A stretch of 64,000 nt of DNA from Mesaphorura yosii (GCA_009869945.1 WIXG01000107.1:1-64000), one strand, 5' to 3'. Numbered from the stretch's first letter, positions 1 through 14,150 are shown. The notes: generated by a model from the sequence alone, not told the origin. Numbers and translations are program-made.

Positions 1-771
1 ATTAGAGTAAGTACATGTGTAATGCAGACCTGTTTATGACCCATCATTCCATGACCCGTAAGCTAATATTTCCCTGAAAGCACACAATTGGAACCTACTG
101 CTCTCTCACCAGGCATACCAGAGCAGAGTCGAATCAGCAAACTCTACTGTTCCTCAGATAACAAAATTATTACACATGACATGCTGCAATACTGCGAACT
201 TTTAGTTCGAAGTAGTTAGAGACAGACATGGCATAGTAGTTTAAAAGACCACTCATGTAGATGTTAACAGTATTTACGTATTCTGCGGTTAGTCAGACTT
301 CTGCTGATAACGTTTAGTTGATAAACAAATGTAGTGAATTTTCTAGTTGTGCCAGTTTACCACCCATACAAATCACGCTTCTCTTCATACTCCAGTCCAG
401 GTCAATTCATAAGTATTTTTTAAATTCACACTTCATAGTGCGTTTTCTGCTATTTGTACCTCCTTGTATTTAAAACTTGCAAAAATAGGTCCTCTCGTCC
501 TCGTTGCATGATTTTCTTTTCCAAACGTCAGAATCGGAAGACTGGATACCCGCAAAACTGGTGCACGACATTTTCCCGTGACAGGAACAAAGTCTCTTCT
601 GAGTGAGCAGTGAACAACAGAGTAAAATGAACAATTTTGCCAACTCACCAAACGAATTGGTTGGAATATTAATGGATTAATAATGCCATATCAAAGATTT
701 TAAAGCTTGAACTTGGAACTGGGACGAAATTCGGAAATACTCAGTTAGGAAAGTTATTAAAGAAGATATCG
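1..771. other. 5' flank without a recognisable gene
   Basis: I see no convincing coding exon here on either strand. The only ORF of any length (433-651, minus) has no recognisable domain. The last part, up to 771, must contain the promoter and 5' leader of the SINA-like gene that starts at 772. Confidence 0.5.
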
Positions 772-1896
772 ATGGCAGACGGCGGTAACCCTGCGTAAGT
801 TGGCTAGGACAAAAGCTTACGATTATTTTATTTGTACAAAGTAATACAAATTATGATACATTACTAAATGTTTCCCGAAGGTACATTTCCAGTGAGCTTA
901 AAGAGTTGGTTTCAACAGCGGACCTGTTGAGAAGCTTGGAATGCCCCATATGTACGGAGATTCCTTTGCCCCCAATTTTTCAATGCCAGAATGGACACAA
1001 CATATGCAGCAATTGCAAGCCAAAATTGACTCATTGTGGGTTGTGCAATGGGAAACTTACAGACACTCGCAACTTCGCGATAGAATCCATCGTTGGTGCA
1101 TCAAAATTTAAGTGCCGCTACGGGTGTAACGAAATTGTAAAAGGAGATCAACATGAAATTCATGGAAGAAGCTGCAGATTCCGGTAAGAGGATCAGCTTG
1201 GATGGCTCTTTAATCAAGAATATAGACAATAATTAATTAATGCTTCGCTTTTCTTGCAGACCCATTCCGTGCTTTGAACTGGGTGGAAGTACGAGATGCA
1301 ACGGCAAACTCATTGCTTTTAAGGATTACTTCACCCACTTGAAAGATATACACAAAATTGGTGGCGAGAGTGAAGCTGCTTCTAACCACTTCCCAATTAC
1401 AAGCAGCGCTCCAGATTTGCTTACTGACAGACGTTTTCCATCCTTCTATATGATGTATGACAAGTTTGCGCTAATCAGTAATGTCAATATTAAGGATAGC
1501 TTGATGCAATGGTGGGTTACAATGATTGGCGAGGAAGAGGACGCGCAAAAATACGTCGCAAAGCTTTTACTGTATGATCCCAATAACCAAGTGAGGATAA
1601 CTCAAACTAAATTAATCCATCCCATCCACACTTTAATAAGCAACGCTTCATTTGGTAATTTCTTCATATCTCGTGTTAATTTGCAGAAACTGCAAATTGA
1701 ATGGACATTTCCAGTACATTCTGTGCGAACTCCGGCGGAGGAAATCCACAAAAGTGCACTTTGTGCAATACTGCCCGTCGCCTGTGTCGAGCCATTTCTG
1801 ATATCACAAGAGTCAAATGGTCAGAAGAAACAATGTTGGAGTACAAGATATACGTTTGAAAAGGTTTGCAGCAAGAAAACAGGAAGGCAGTTATAA
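772..1896 (+). CDS. SINA/SIAH-like RING-type E3 ubiquitin ligase
   Basis: Four exons: 772-794, 881-1183, 1260-1590 and 1687-1896. They total 867 nt and encode 288 aa, starting with MADGGNP and ending at TAA 1894-1896. Donors are GTAAGT, GTAAGA and GTGAGG. Residues 29-63 form a complete C3HC4 RING (CPIC, FQC-QNGH, ICSNC, HCGLC). A SIAH-type zinc finger follows (FKCRYGC ... SCRFRPIPC ... HLKDIH), then a divergent C-terminal substrate-binding region. SIAH/SINA proteins are cytosolic E3 ligases that pass ubiquitin from an E2 to bound substrates. At 288 aa this one matches the family's usual size. The start at 772 is chosen because the 7-codon first exon joins exon 2 in frame and gives the usual short leader before the RING. 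The third intron (1591-1686, 96 bp) is itself open in frame. An AATAAA overlaps the stop (1896-1901). Arthropods often carry many divergent SINA-like copies, so orthology to sina itself is not claimed. Confidence 0.9.
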
Positions 1897-2351
1897 ATAA
1901 ATATTTAAAGTCCCGACGTTCACATAAATTAAATAAGTTAAAAATAAGTAGTGACTGTAAAAAATAAGAGTTGTAAATAGTTTATATAGCAAACACCTGT
2001 CCCGTTTTACTGAAATAGACTACTTGTCACTTAAATTGTAATTGTGTTCAGTTCTTGGCGTCTCATTATCGCAAGATAATAAGATTAAGTTAAGATTATT
2101 TATGTGTTCTTTCTACCCTTTCTGCAGGGGCGCTGTCTCAGCCGTCGCAGAATGTATTGCCCACTCTTGGTTTCGAGCAATAATATTGCCTAAATGACTT
2201 GCTTTCATCAGAAGCTAATTTCTTAATTAATTTTAATCGCAACAGAAATGACTCACATTCGGTTCTTACAAAGATAGTAAACAATTTATTGACGTAATAA
2301 ATAGGTTTCTGTAACTTTGTATTACAGCATTGTATTGCAATTGTCATTGTC
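1897..2351. other. Convergent 3' intergenic spacer
   Basis: This 455-bp spacer separates the 3' ends of the SINA-like gene (+) and the first carboxylesterase (-). It holds AATAAA for the plus gene at 1896-1901 and TTTATT (AATAAA on the minus strand) at 2285-2290, about 60 nt past the esterase stop. I see no coding sequence. Confidence 0.6.
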
Positions 2352-4897
<2,546 letters not shown>

Positions 4898-6215
4898 CTT
4901 GTGTGGTTTGATACAACGCAACGGCTCGGGACGGAATTTTGGATAGGTGGAACTTCAGAGTGTCTATCCTCCTGCAAGATAAACACACGTGAAATTTCGG
5001 GATGGTGAAGATGCGGCTGGAGCGAGACTCGCTGACTGACTGGAGCAACATTGTTAACTTGCTTCCTCTTAAGTCACTGTCATACATATAATCATTTAGT
5101 GTGCCAGTACGATTAACTGACAGCACTTAGATTGTTGTGTTGTTGATTAGCAGATTAACATTATTAAGCACTGGCATGCTTTTGACAGAAGTGCTGTTTG
5201 CATTGCTATTGAACTTGAACGAGTGCTGACTTAATATGATTATAGTATTGCACTGTGGCTTCATTAAATTGCTGAAGCACACAGCAAAGCGTGATGGACT
5301 TTCAGGGTTAACAGGATAACTTTATTTGCACTGAAGTGGAAAGGTGTATAATTGTGGTGTGGTGTTTTAACGTTGCAACAATAGAAGAAACGGTTGTACT
5401 GTCTGAGATGATAATGGCCTGAAGACACTCTGGAAGCAGGAAGTGAATTCCGTATTCAGCAATAGTCAGACTCTTCCTCCAATTTCCAATTTCTCAAGCA
5501 TGCGAATAAGAACGGCTGTCGCCATATCGCGAAACGCACACAACGTCTTTCGCATTCTCATGGGATCCCTCTCTCAATAATTTTGAGCCTTGATCTGTCG
5601 TTAAGCCTTCCCAAAGATGCAAAGGTCAAGTTCAAACTCAAGGTGTATTTCTTGATAAGAAGAGTTCAAGCAAGCTTATGTTTTCGTTCCATAAGCGGGC
5701 ATGAATGATGAAAGCTTGTCGATCAACATGCATCACTCTTCACAAGGTCGTGGCACATTGAAATTGTGTTGTATAATTTGGCGAATAGTGCTGTTTTGTA
5801 CCCAGCAATCATGTCGGAGGAGTATAACAGTATGGTAATGATGACGAATGACTCAAAGACCGTGGTCCCTTCCACTTTGCATATCTTCTCACATCAAATG
5901 AATTTCTGCTTCGCTTTTCGCAAGAGAGACATGACACAGAAGGAAATTGGCTTACAGGAGTAATTATGTGAGCCATTTCTAGTTTTGCATGGTACTGTTA
6001 TTTTTCTCATTATTGGCACTGCAAAGCTGCGCAGATTTGCGAGGCGTTGCACAGCAAATTATGTAAGTTTTCACATGTATAGGATACTCCATTCCTTGAA
6101 CTGCTGGAAAGTGTTAACAACTGTGAGCATGGTCTTTAATTGTTGAACAAGTTTATTTGCATGCCATATTTCATTTTAATTAAACGAATAATTTATTTAA
6201 GACGTATAAAGCATG
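4898..6215. other. Spacer between the tandem esterases
   Basis: This spacer carries the promoter and leader of carboxylesterase 1 (minus strand). A good acceptor (TTTATCTTGCAG, ending near 4972 on the minus strand) suggests that a short 5'UTR exon, 4898-4971, is joined to an upstream non-coding exon I cannot place. The left-to-right end of the spacer holds the 3' end of carboxylesterase 2, with AATAAA (minus) at 6192-6197. No other gene is visible; the ORF at 5766-5963 has no domain. Confidence 0.5.
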
Positions 6216-8660
6216 TCATAATTTGTGTTTACGCTCCAAACCTTCCCAAAAACGAACTCTCTTCTGAAATGGTTCATCAACCATTCGAATGTCATGACTG
6301 ATTTGAAGAACTTGCAATGAATTGCCTTGGCCTTCAGAATTGACTTTCCTCCAGATCTTCTGTCCACGTTCATCTGGTTTTGTGTATAAAGGTTCGCTTC
6401 TAATAGCATAAATTGGGAACCAACTTTTAGTGCAAACAGACAAGCGCAATGACTCAATTATTCGTCTCATTTACGTGTTGGTATCTACAAAGTTGCTGAT
6501 CAAGTTCACCATAATTGCACTCAGCTCGGTTTCTGGGTCCCTCCTTTTAAATCCGGCGTATGTGGAACTGCTATTGAGCAGAAAGAAGACATCTTCAGTG
6601 TGCCCAACTCCTGAAACATCAGTAAGAACCCTCAGTCGCAGGCACTCATCCAACCGACAGATGCTGACTAAAATTACCCCACTCCTCCGGCCTGGATCCA
6701 ACCGTAGCCCCTAAATTGTACTTCCCATTGTAGTCAAACAAATATGCGTAGGTTGGTGCAATTTTGGAATGAAAATGTACCGCTTTATGAAATCCAAGTG
6801 TGAAGTATCGGTCCGTAAGGATCTGTTGAGATTTGTTGAGTCATTCAGGCATTCAGTTATTGCAATCTAGCAGAAAGAAATCGGTAGCCTTACATCACTT
6901 AGTTTGTTAACCGTTCTTCCGCCCAAGTCTTCCCCAAAATAAAAATCAGCAACCTTCTGAGCAATTATTGCAGCCTCTTCTTCGTTAGTTACCTTCCGTT
7001 TGTAATCTAGCACTGTGGACGCCAGCTCGTGCCAGTTTCGTAAGATGCTGTTCGTTCTAAAAATAGCATCGGTAACTGCAACACAAACCGCGTGCAAAAA
7101 TCCAGATGAAGACATGTTATTATGCATCCTAAATATTTCATATCGTAATTATCAGTACCCAAAAATACGGTGTGCCCTTCCATCGAAGTCATAGAAGTTA
7201 TCCACGGAACCCTGGCCACAGCATTTCTTTTGTACAATTGTGTCGGACTTTCCGCTATGAAGCAGTCCGGAGCATTTGGGTCTTCCAAAACTGGAGCAAA
7301 TAACACCGGCGGAAAAGGCAGCCAATCCTAATACAGTGATTTAAGGAAATTGGCAATGATTGATTTCAAGTGACCGATCATAAAACATAGGCACGTACGA
7401 ATAGATTCATTTGCGCTGCTACCAAGTAGACTGGATTTTGAGCTTGTAAACAGTTCACAAGTTGTCGGCTATGCGATTCTGAATCTGCTTCAGTTTCGTT
7501 ATTTCGAACACAGCCAAAATCTTTCGCCAACCGTAAAGTAAGGTTGCGAGCATCCGTCCGTGAATGAATTGCCCAATGGGCGAACGCTGTTCCACTGATT
7601 GATATTGTTGAACGAAAAAATCTTCTTGTCCTTCCCGAGAGCATATTCAAGTGAACAGACACGCCACCTGTAAAAGATGGTTCGCACTAATGAATTGGGA
7701 GAAGGTGCAGATGTCACAATAGTTTAACAGACCAGCGGATTGACCCATCAGCGTCACTCTGCCCGGATTCCCACCGAAGCGTTCAATATTCGCATGTACC
7801 CATTCAATGGCAAGTGCTTGGTCCTTCAATCCGTAATTCCCGGAACTGGCAGAGTCACCGGTGCTCATAAATCCTGGCCACAAGAAAATGTACATTAAAA
7901 TCATCAAATCATTACTTCCTTCGGACGGGATTGCTAACTTGCCTAGGACTCCGAGACGATAATTGAAAGTAACCAGTACAATCTCTTCATTCAATATGTA
8001 AGCTGGTCCGTACTCCCCTCCGGATCCGAACATGAACCCACCTCCGTGTATCCAAACAATCACCGGAAGTAGTCGATTTGTATCATTTGTTGAGCGTCTT
8101 AATCGACCAGAGTTTCCACTCTCGCCAGTTGTAGGAATCTGTTCATTTGTAATTTGTTGAGAGATCTTTTTGTCTTAATTGCAGACTGCAAACTAAATTA
8201 CCTTTGGAGTGTAAATGTTCAAGTACAAGCAGTCTTCTTGCCCCACGACGTGAAAGAGTTTCTGAGGATTAATCTGAAGGCATTGTGGCCCAATTTTCGT
8301 CGCATCGAGCATGTAGTCCCAATTTCTCTTCCGAACTGTGGGCTAAGTCAGCACATTGGTTCTATTGAATCTGTCCTAACACCCAACTATTTTGCTTACC
8401 TTAAATCGGAATTGATTTATTGGTGGCTCGGCGTATGGAATGCCCTCGTAGGCCACAATTGTCTTTCCGCTCGAACTTTGCATGAAATATCCTCGTACAG
8501 GGCCATTGCTCGTCCATGCGACTGGTGGCTGACTGAACGCGCTTCCTCCAACGGAGTCCCTCACTTGATTAACAGTATCAATTTCTGGCAACTCGTAACT
8601 CGGATCACAAGGCACGAGTGCGCAGAGGAAGTTGAACAAAAACGTCTTTAACGTAATCAT
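6216..8660 (-). CDS. Secreted carboxylesterase 2 (tandem paralogue)
   Basis: Ten exons on the complement: 8400-8660, 8202-8342, 7943-8138, 7733-7873, 7399-7667, 7159-7327, 6894-7075, 6678-6822, 6475-6610 and 6216-6399. They sum to 1824 nt (607 aa). The start at 8658-8660 gives a signal peptide (MITLKTFLFNFLCALVPC) nearly colinear with that of paralogue 1. Hallmarks: EDCLYLNIYTP, HGG (about 165-167), GQSAG (Ser about 245), SMEG (Glu about 386), GVGHTED (His about 505). It is therefore predicted to be a catalytically competent secreted esterase. Exon lengths and phases match paralogue 1 almost throughout; exon 2 is 141 nt in both. Exon 3 is longer, with a serine/arginine-rich insertion before PVIVWIHGG. 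Intron 3 (7874-7942) uses a GC donor and is open in frame. The intron next to the catalytic serine lies 12 nt downstream of its position in paralogue 1. It ends soon after RVRFWEGLERKH, whereas paralogue 1 has a longer tail. Confidence 0.93.
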
Positions 8661-9875
8661 CTCAATGGCAGCAGCGCTCGTTTGGATGGAATGCTCGAGC
8701 ACGAATGCCGACAAAGAACAAAGGCGGTGCTGCTTGGGTCCACATCCAAATTAAACATTGGCAATGATGTAATAGTGATAAGTGCGAGTGAATGGACAAA
8801 TCATCTTTGAACCGAGTATTGGTTTAAATCAGTTAATCAGTAGTAGTGTATCAAAATATGTCAAGACTCTCGAGACCTTTGAATGAAGTTTGCTCAAAGG
8901 TCCATTTACCTTGCTTGACTTCAAACAGTTTACTGTTTACATTGACATTCTAAAACCAACACTCATAGTGATTCTACCGTCGTACGCTTATTACGCTAAA
9001 GGCTAAATTGCGCTTCTGGTTAAATCAGATTTGAGCCTGCGTATTGACATTTTATAACCAATGTCACCGTCACTCGATGTTATGGTCATACAAGGTCGTC
9101 AACATGTACACAGCTCCTGCCATATCGTACTTTCCACACGTGAAGCGAATTCGCAATTAAATTGATTTAACCTGCAGACTGCAGTGTGGTCATACGTGAA
9201 CCTCACTCAAATGTTCGTTCTATACTGCAACACAGCAAAGAGTGACTCCAAATCATTCAGGAATAATTTTACAACGCAACGGGACAAATGCTGCTCTTTT
9301 CTCAGTCCATTCAAAATAGAACTTTAGAAAGTCGTTCACAATAACATGTTATTTTGGCTTCACACTGCCAATATTTAAAAATACGTTTTCTCTTTTAATT
9401 TTAGATGTCTAAAAATGAAAGTTCTAATTTTATGAATTCTAAACTTAACTTGTTTCTCCTATTTTTGAGAAACGCTTCAAAATAGAACTTCTATTAATAC
9501 GAAATCAGGGGAGGCACCGAAATGCTAATTTTAGTGGACACGGACATCGTCTACACATGGCGAAGACAGTCTTTAAATACACTGCCTCTCTTTGAGCAAT
9601 CTGCTGCACGAGAAAACAAGATTTTGGGCGATCTAAAAATATTACAGTCAAAAATAGTGTATTGGAGGCCGTGCCAGTATAAATACTTATAAATAGATGT
9701 CTTTAAACAATTTGCCCGACGCCAGCACCACAATTTCTTACAGTAAAAGATGGAGCCTACTTTCAAGTAATTTTGAGCGATTTTATTGCATTATTTCGAC
9801 CACAGTATCGCTCGTATAGTCTTGAGTCCATTGGATTGATGCTTTTAAATTTTCTTAAAGTAGTACCAAACACAG
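8661..9875. other. Esterase 2 upstream / ODAD2 downstream spacer
   Basis: This holds the promoter side of carboxylesterase 2 (right of 8660) and the 3' UTR of ODAD2, with a minus-strand AATAAA at 9782-9787, about 90 nt past its stop. The ORF at 9551-9766 has no recognisable feature. I see no gene in between. Confidence 0.5.
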
Positions 9876-12800
9876 TTAGCGAAGGCGAACGCGCTCGGCT
9901 GCCATCGCCAACATACGTATGTTATAAATCACGTCCGCCGCAGCAGTTGCTAAATCCAAATCGGCGGATCCTATCATATTGAGCAGGTGCTAGAAAAGAA
10001 GAGACAACAAAACTAAAAAAAAAACCGTTTGTCAGGCACGATGTTAATTCGGCCGAATGTGCCCATCCGTACGTCAACAACTCCACATTGGTGCATTGTT
10101 ATGCAGTTCCGAGGATCAGTGGACAATGCAGCCAATGCACGAGCAGCAGCTCTGTGAACCAATGGATCAGACGATGCCAAGTAGATGCATATCGGACTGA
10201 CGGCTTTCCTGCCACATGCATGGTTTGTTGAACAAAGTTAGCTGCAACTTTTACATGGAAATTAAACTGCAACGCTAGCGGGTAAGCTTACCTGTGTCCA
10301 AACTCGGCGGCATTGTCTTTCCATTTGCAGCACTCGGCAATTGCTTCCGCAATACTCTGACGCAGCATATCATTTTTCTAAACACGCGTGAATAATCAAC
10401 AGCTGCTTTGCGGGATGATCGAGTACCATTATAAATGATTACCGTTGGAGCCAGTCTTGCCAGGTATTGACAAACTCCGTGGTCAGTCATAATGGCCAAG
10501 TTTTCTATACTTTTCGCTACGACGGACACGGCTTGGGAAACTGCGGACTGGACTTGAATATCGTCGGACTTCAGAAGATTCACCATTGCTTCTAGGCCTC
10601 CAACAAAATTGCGTACTTGGTCCGCCGATTCCTTTGAGCTTTCAACTATGGAAAGGGAGAGTTAAAACGTTCTCCACTTTACATTGAATCCGTATCTTTT
10701 TAGCTGGTGTCTAACCATACGGTGAAATAGACCACGCGGCAGAAGCTTGAACTAATGAGTTAGGATGCTTTAACAGTGACCAAACAAGGCGAAATCCATC
10801 CTGTGCGTCCATGTCGCGTCGGGCAGAATCATTTCGCGCAAGTTGACCTGAAATGGATCCATCCGCTTAGCAAAATCTACTTCTACGATTATAAGTTTAA
10901 TAAATTCACTTGCCTACAGCTTTCGTCGCATTAACGAGCAGGAGAGGATTGTTGATGGTGAGGAGACCAATTAATGGTGGAATGGCGCCAGCCTTTCTGA
11001 TTATTAACGCATTCTCAGGATCTGCATTTCAGAAAACTCATAACTCATACAAACTGGGACTCGAAGTGATGTTCAAACCTGTCAGAATGAGTTGTTCAAA
11101 CGCTCCTGCAACATTCGCCAAAACATACTCCGGTTCATCCTCCAAAAGAGAAACTAAGAGCTCCACCAATCCCTGTTCTAAGTATTTCTTTGCCTTTGCA
11201 ATTGATGCAGCGCATTTCCAAATAGCTCCAGTGCATGCGCCAAGCAATGGCTGCCAGACAAACAGTATTTCACTTTCCTCCATCGTATCTCATTCATCAA
11301 CTGGATGTCGATCTGATTGTAATGTACCTACCTTGTTTTTGCGAAGTACTTCATCTTTGATTATATTAATAAGTGACTCCACGGCCCTTAAATCGTAAAT
11401 GATTTCTCGCGATTCAGGATCTTCAGCACACTAAAGTAGAGAAGGGAAAGTTGCAGGAGGTCATACATCTGCCTTTTAGTAAGGTAGAAGAAGTACCATG
11501 TGTATAGCGGAAGCGCAAAATTGGACCAAATGATGGTTGTGGCTTCGGAGACCTTCCACAAAATCAACGAGTAGTCCTTCAGTGCGTATTGCTAAACGAA
11601 AGCTGGCCTGAAATTGAATTCGCATGAGTGAGAAGGGTATTCATTTATTGCGAAACACTGCACTCTTACCACTGACGCGCACTCATGCAAAATTCCAACG
11701 ATTGGAATGACGACGGCAACATTCTTCGTACGCTGTATGAGTAGAAGTATAAATTAACGCCTGCTTTGCGTAATGCAGTGAGTTTCTTTACCAAAAGTTT
11801 TGAAATCAAGGGAATTGCACCAGCTTTCCGAACTGCGTCCTTGTTCTTAGTCGATTTCGCCAATGACCAAAGAGCCAGCGCCCCGCATTTCGGCAAGTCA
11901 AAATCTATCACTTCTCCTTCCATATTGTGCCAGACGTGATTTGATGGTACTTCGATGTCCAACATGTCAACCAATCGATTGATACCATCGCCTTTTCTTA
12001 GTGCACGACGAGCTTTTCTTATTTTTGAAACGTTGGCCAGCACTTCCGCCGAAAGTAGCTTCAATTCTTTTGAAGGGTCACGTAGAGTTTCAACCAAGGT
12101 CTCTACTCCCTGCAAGATTCGACATGAAATCTGCGACAGTTCACACAGTATTGAAGTCTCCAAAGACTACCTTCATGTTGTAAATTAAGCGACTGATTTC
12201 ATTGTTGGTCGTAATTTCTCGAAGAATTATAAGTGAGCCGATTTTGCAGCGATTCTCGTCTGTATCCAGAATATTCAGCAAGACTTCAAGCCCTGCTGCA
12301 TCTTTGATGGCCGTTTGAACCATCTCATCTCGCAAATTAAAGTCTCGGAGAGAACTCAGTGCAATGATTGTAGCGGTGGGATTTCCGGCCTAGAAATAAT
12401 TTTAGCTTATTACTTCTTGCATACTCTTTGCTCGCTGTTTTTACAACAGATTATGACCTACCTTGACGTATTTCATAAGCCGTTGGACCTGCCAGTATTC
12501 GGGTGGAACCTCTGGCGTTACTGGACGTTTATATTCTTCTTCAGAGACTTGTGACGACTCCGCATCTGACGAAAGGATTTTCTTTGGCTTTACGGGCGAC
12601 ACCACCTCGCTGGAGGTCTCAGTGGCACTGATTTCGAGTCCTTCCTCCTCAATTTCGTTTAGTTCCTCGTCATACTCATCGTAGTACTTGTCCAACTCGT
12701 CTTCTTGTTCTTCAAATCCTTCCTCATCTGACTCGTTTGAATAAAATTCTGAAATCCGTAATTCATGCTTTGGTTCTTCCTCAAGCTCATGCTCCTCAAG

Positions 12801-13268
12801 GTCAGTACTGCTTCCTTTCCCAGACAGACGAAGCTCAGGTTTGGAAACGGGCTTTGATTCTTGTTCTGCCTTCGTAACCTCAGGCTCTCCGGGCTGACGA
12901 CTGGTGCTTCTTTTTCCATCCGATAGACGCACGTCAGGCTTGGGTGGCAGCTCTGAAGTTCTCACTTCACTCTTGGGGTCCTCCTCAGTCTCAGGCGCTT
13001 CTGGCTGGCCACCAGTACTCTTTTTTTGCTCAGATTTGCGAAGTTCAGGTTTGGTTTTGACCTCTGAAGCTCGTGCTTCATGCTGAGGTTCTTCCTCAGA
13101 TTTTGGCAGTTCCGACTGACGGCCAGTACTCTTCTTTTGCTCAAGTGGGCGAAATTCAGGCGAGGGTGTGGAAGTCGATTCCGATTCTAGTTTTGTATCC
13201 TCGGTAGTTTCCTCTTCCTCGGAGGACTCGTTCTCCTCATCATTCATTCTCTTATTTGGTGCGCTCAT
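9876..13268 (-). CDS. ODAD2: ODAD2/ARMC4 (gudu-type) outer dynein arm docking protein
   Basis: Thirteen exons on the complement: 12462-13268, 12171-12389, 11792-12109, 11670-11732, 11497-11607, 11332-11430, 11079-11250, 10914-11021, 10716-10847, 10443-10645, 10292-10377, 10073-10208 and 9876-9989. They sum to 2568 nt (855 aa). The first 250 residues are acidic and repetitive. From about residue 254 ([15 protein letters not shown]) onward the protein is a run of armadillo repeats. Several segments are characteristic of ARMC4: [93 protein letters not shown] and the terminal [21 protein letters not shown]2 helps dock outer dynein arms on axonemal doublets, so this organism should have a motile axoneme, probably in sperm. 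Intron 8 (10848-10913) has a GC donor. The last intron skips an in-frame readthrough that would otherwise end in a short unrelated tail. It is somewhat shorter than the roughly 1000-residue vertebrate protein. Confidence 0.95.
12747..13160 (-). repeat. Four degenerate ~35-aa repeats in the ODAD2 N-terminus
   Basis: Codons 37-174 of ODAD2 contain four tandem, diverged units of about 37, 37, 33 and 31 residues. Each unit starts like PELRxSE, runs through KKSTGxQPE-type text, and ends near EExPKxExRxSE. The units begin near residues 37, 74, 111 and 144. The composition (E, K, S, P) points to intrinsic disorder. Confidence 0.7.
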
Positions 13269-13477
13269 CTTAAATTAACTACTTCCTTAGAATGCTGTGC
13301 AAACGATCCCCGTTTGTTTATATCACCGAATTATTCAAAAACTTTAAAAAAAAACTCCCAGATTCAGGTCGCAATGTAATAGCCCCCTTCGCGTTCAACA
13401 AAGCCTCTGCTCAAATCGAGCCGACGAGACGCGACGCGAAGGGACAGTTAATTTGTTGATTTTTTCCTCGGTGAGCT
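13269..13477. promoter_or_regulatory. Probable divergent promoter (ODAD2 / small + transcript)
   Basis: This short gap lies between the ODAD2 start (minus) and a possible plus-strand transcript. It includes a GC-rich block and a 10-bp inverted repeat, CCCTTCGCGT at 13385-13394 and ACGCGAAGGG at 13434-13443. There is also a possible small leader intron on the plus strand (GTGAGC at about 13471). No TATA box is obvious. The role as a promoter is inferred from position. Confidence 0.4.
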
Positions 13478-13543
13478 TTGCCTTTAGTATGTTTCATAGT
13501 AACTCAGAATAACGGCTCAATACCAATACCAATTTTCGGTTCA

Positions 13544-13738
13544 ATGGAAGGATGGTCACTAACTACTAGCACTTTCTTCTCGGCGTGGCGCGGCATGATT
13601 TGTTACCGTTGCACGGAAAAATATTACAATGGTGAGTCCCGCTTGCTAATTGTGGCATAAAGTCAAACTAATTATCTTGATTGTATTATGTTGTCTTTTT
13701 TCATTTCAGATTATCAATGCAATTCCAATTCAGCATGA
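13544..13738 (+). CDS. Possible tiny two-exon gene, unrecognised product
   Basis: An ATG at 13544 begins an exon ending at a perfect GTGAGT donor (13632). A strong pyrimidine-rich acceptor precedes 13710, and the joined frame ends at TGA 13736-13738, giving 38 aa. The product starts MEGWSLTTSTFF and contains CYRCTEKYYN. AATAAA follows at 13769-13774. The splice sites and poly(A) signal support a transcript. The protein itself matches no family I recognise, and the frame also extends upstream of the ATG without a stop. It could instead be a non-coding RNA or a 5' leader for the next gene. Confidence 0.3.
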
Positions 13739-14150
13739 CTGACACAAGTGCTGGGGACGCCCATAATTAATAAAGACCCAAGCTGTATTAAAAATGTTAC
13801 TTTCTAAGACATTTGAATCCAGTTGCACCTGGAATCTTGCACAGAAAAATGAACATTCAACCATTAGGATCAATTGAGTAACTTGCCTAGTCCGGCAATA
13901 TTATTGTACCACTTTATTTGAGCGTGACTCTCTTTACAAATGCTGGAAATCAATTACTTAGATGCACATGTGCACATCATAGTGCGCTCCTCAAATTGTC
14001 GAACACAATTCAATTCAATTCAAGTTTTATTGTCTTGCTTTGGTCAACAATAATTGTTTGCTGCACGAGTAGGTTAATTTGTCGCTGTCGCTACCAGTAT
14101 TTAATTAGCTTTACTTGTAACGAGAGATTTGAATTTGTTTCAACCGAAGA

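Noticed and set aside
7098-7158. Minus-strand continuation of esterase 2 exon 6 as coding sequence
   Set aside because: The donor at 7153-7158 and acceptor at 7076-7077 join the frame so that it aligns with paralogue 1; the rest is intron.
8154-8651. 165-aa plus-strand ORF
   Set aside because: It is antisense to exons 1-3 of carboxylesterase 2, whose splice structure and motifs explain this sequence.
10025-10072. In-frame extension of ODAD2 exon 12 to a stop after FFF
   Set aside because: Splicing at GAC|GTACGG to 9989 gives a C-terminus matching ARMC4 (NMIGS ... [12 protein letters not shown]), so the extension is intronic.
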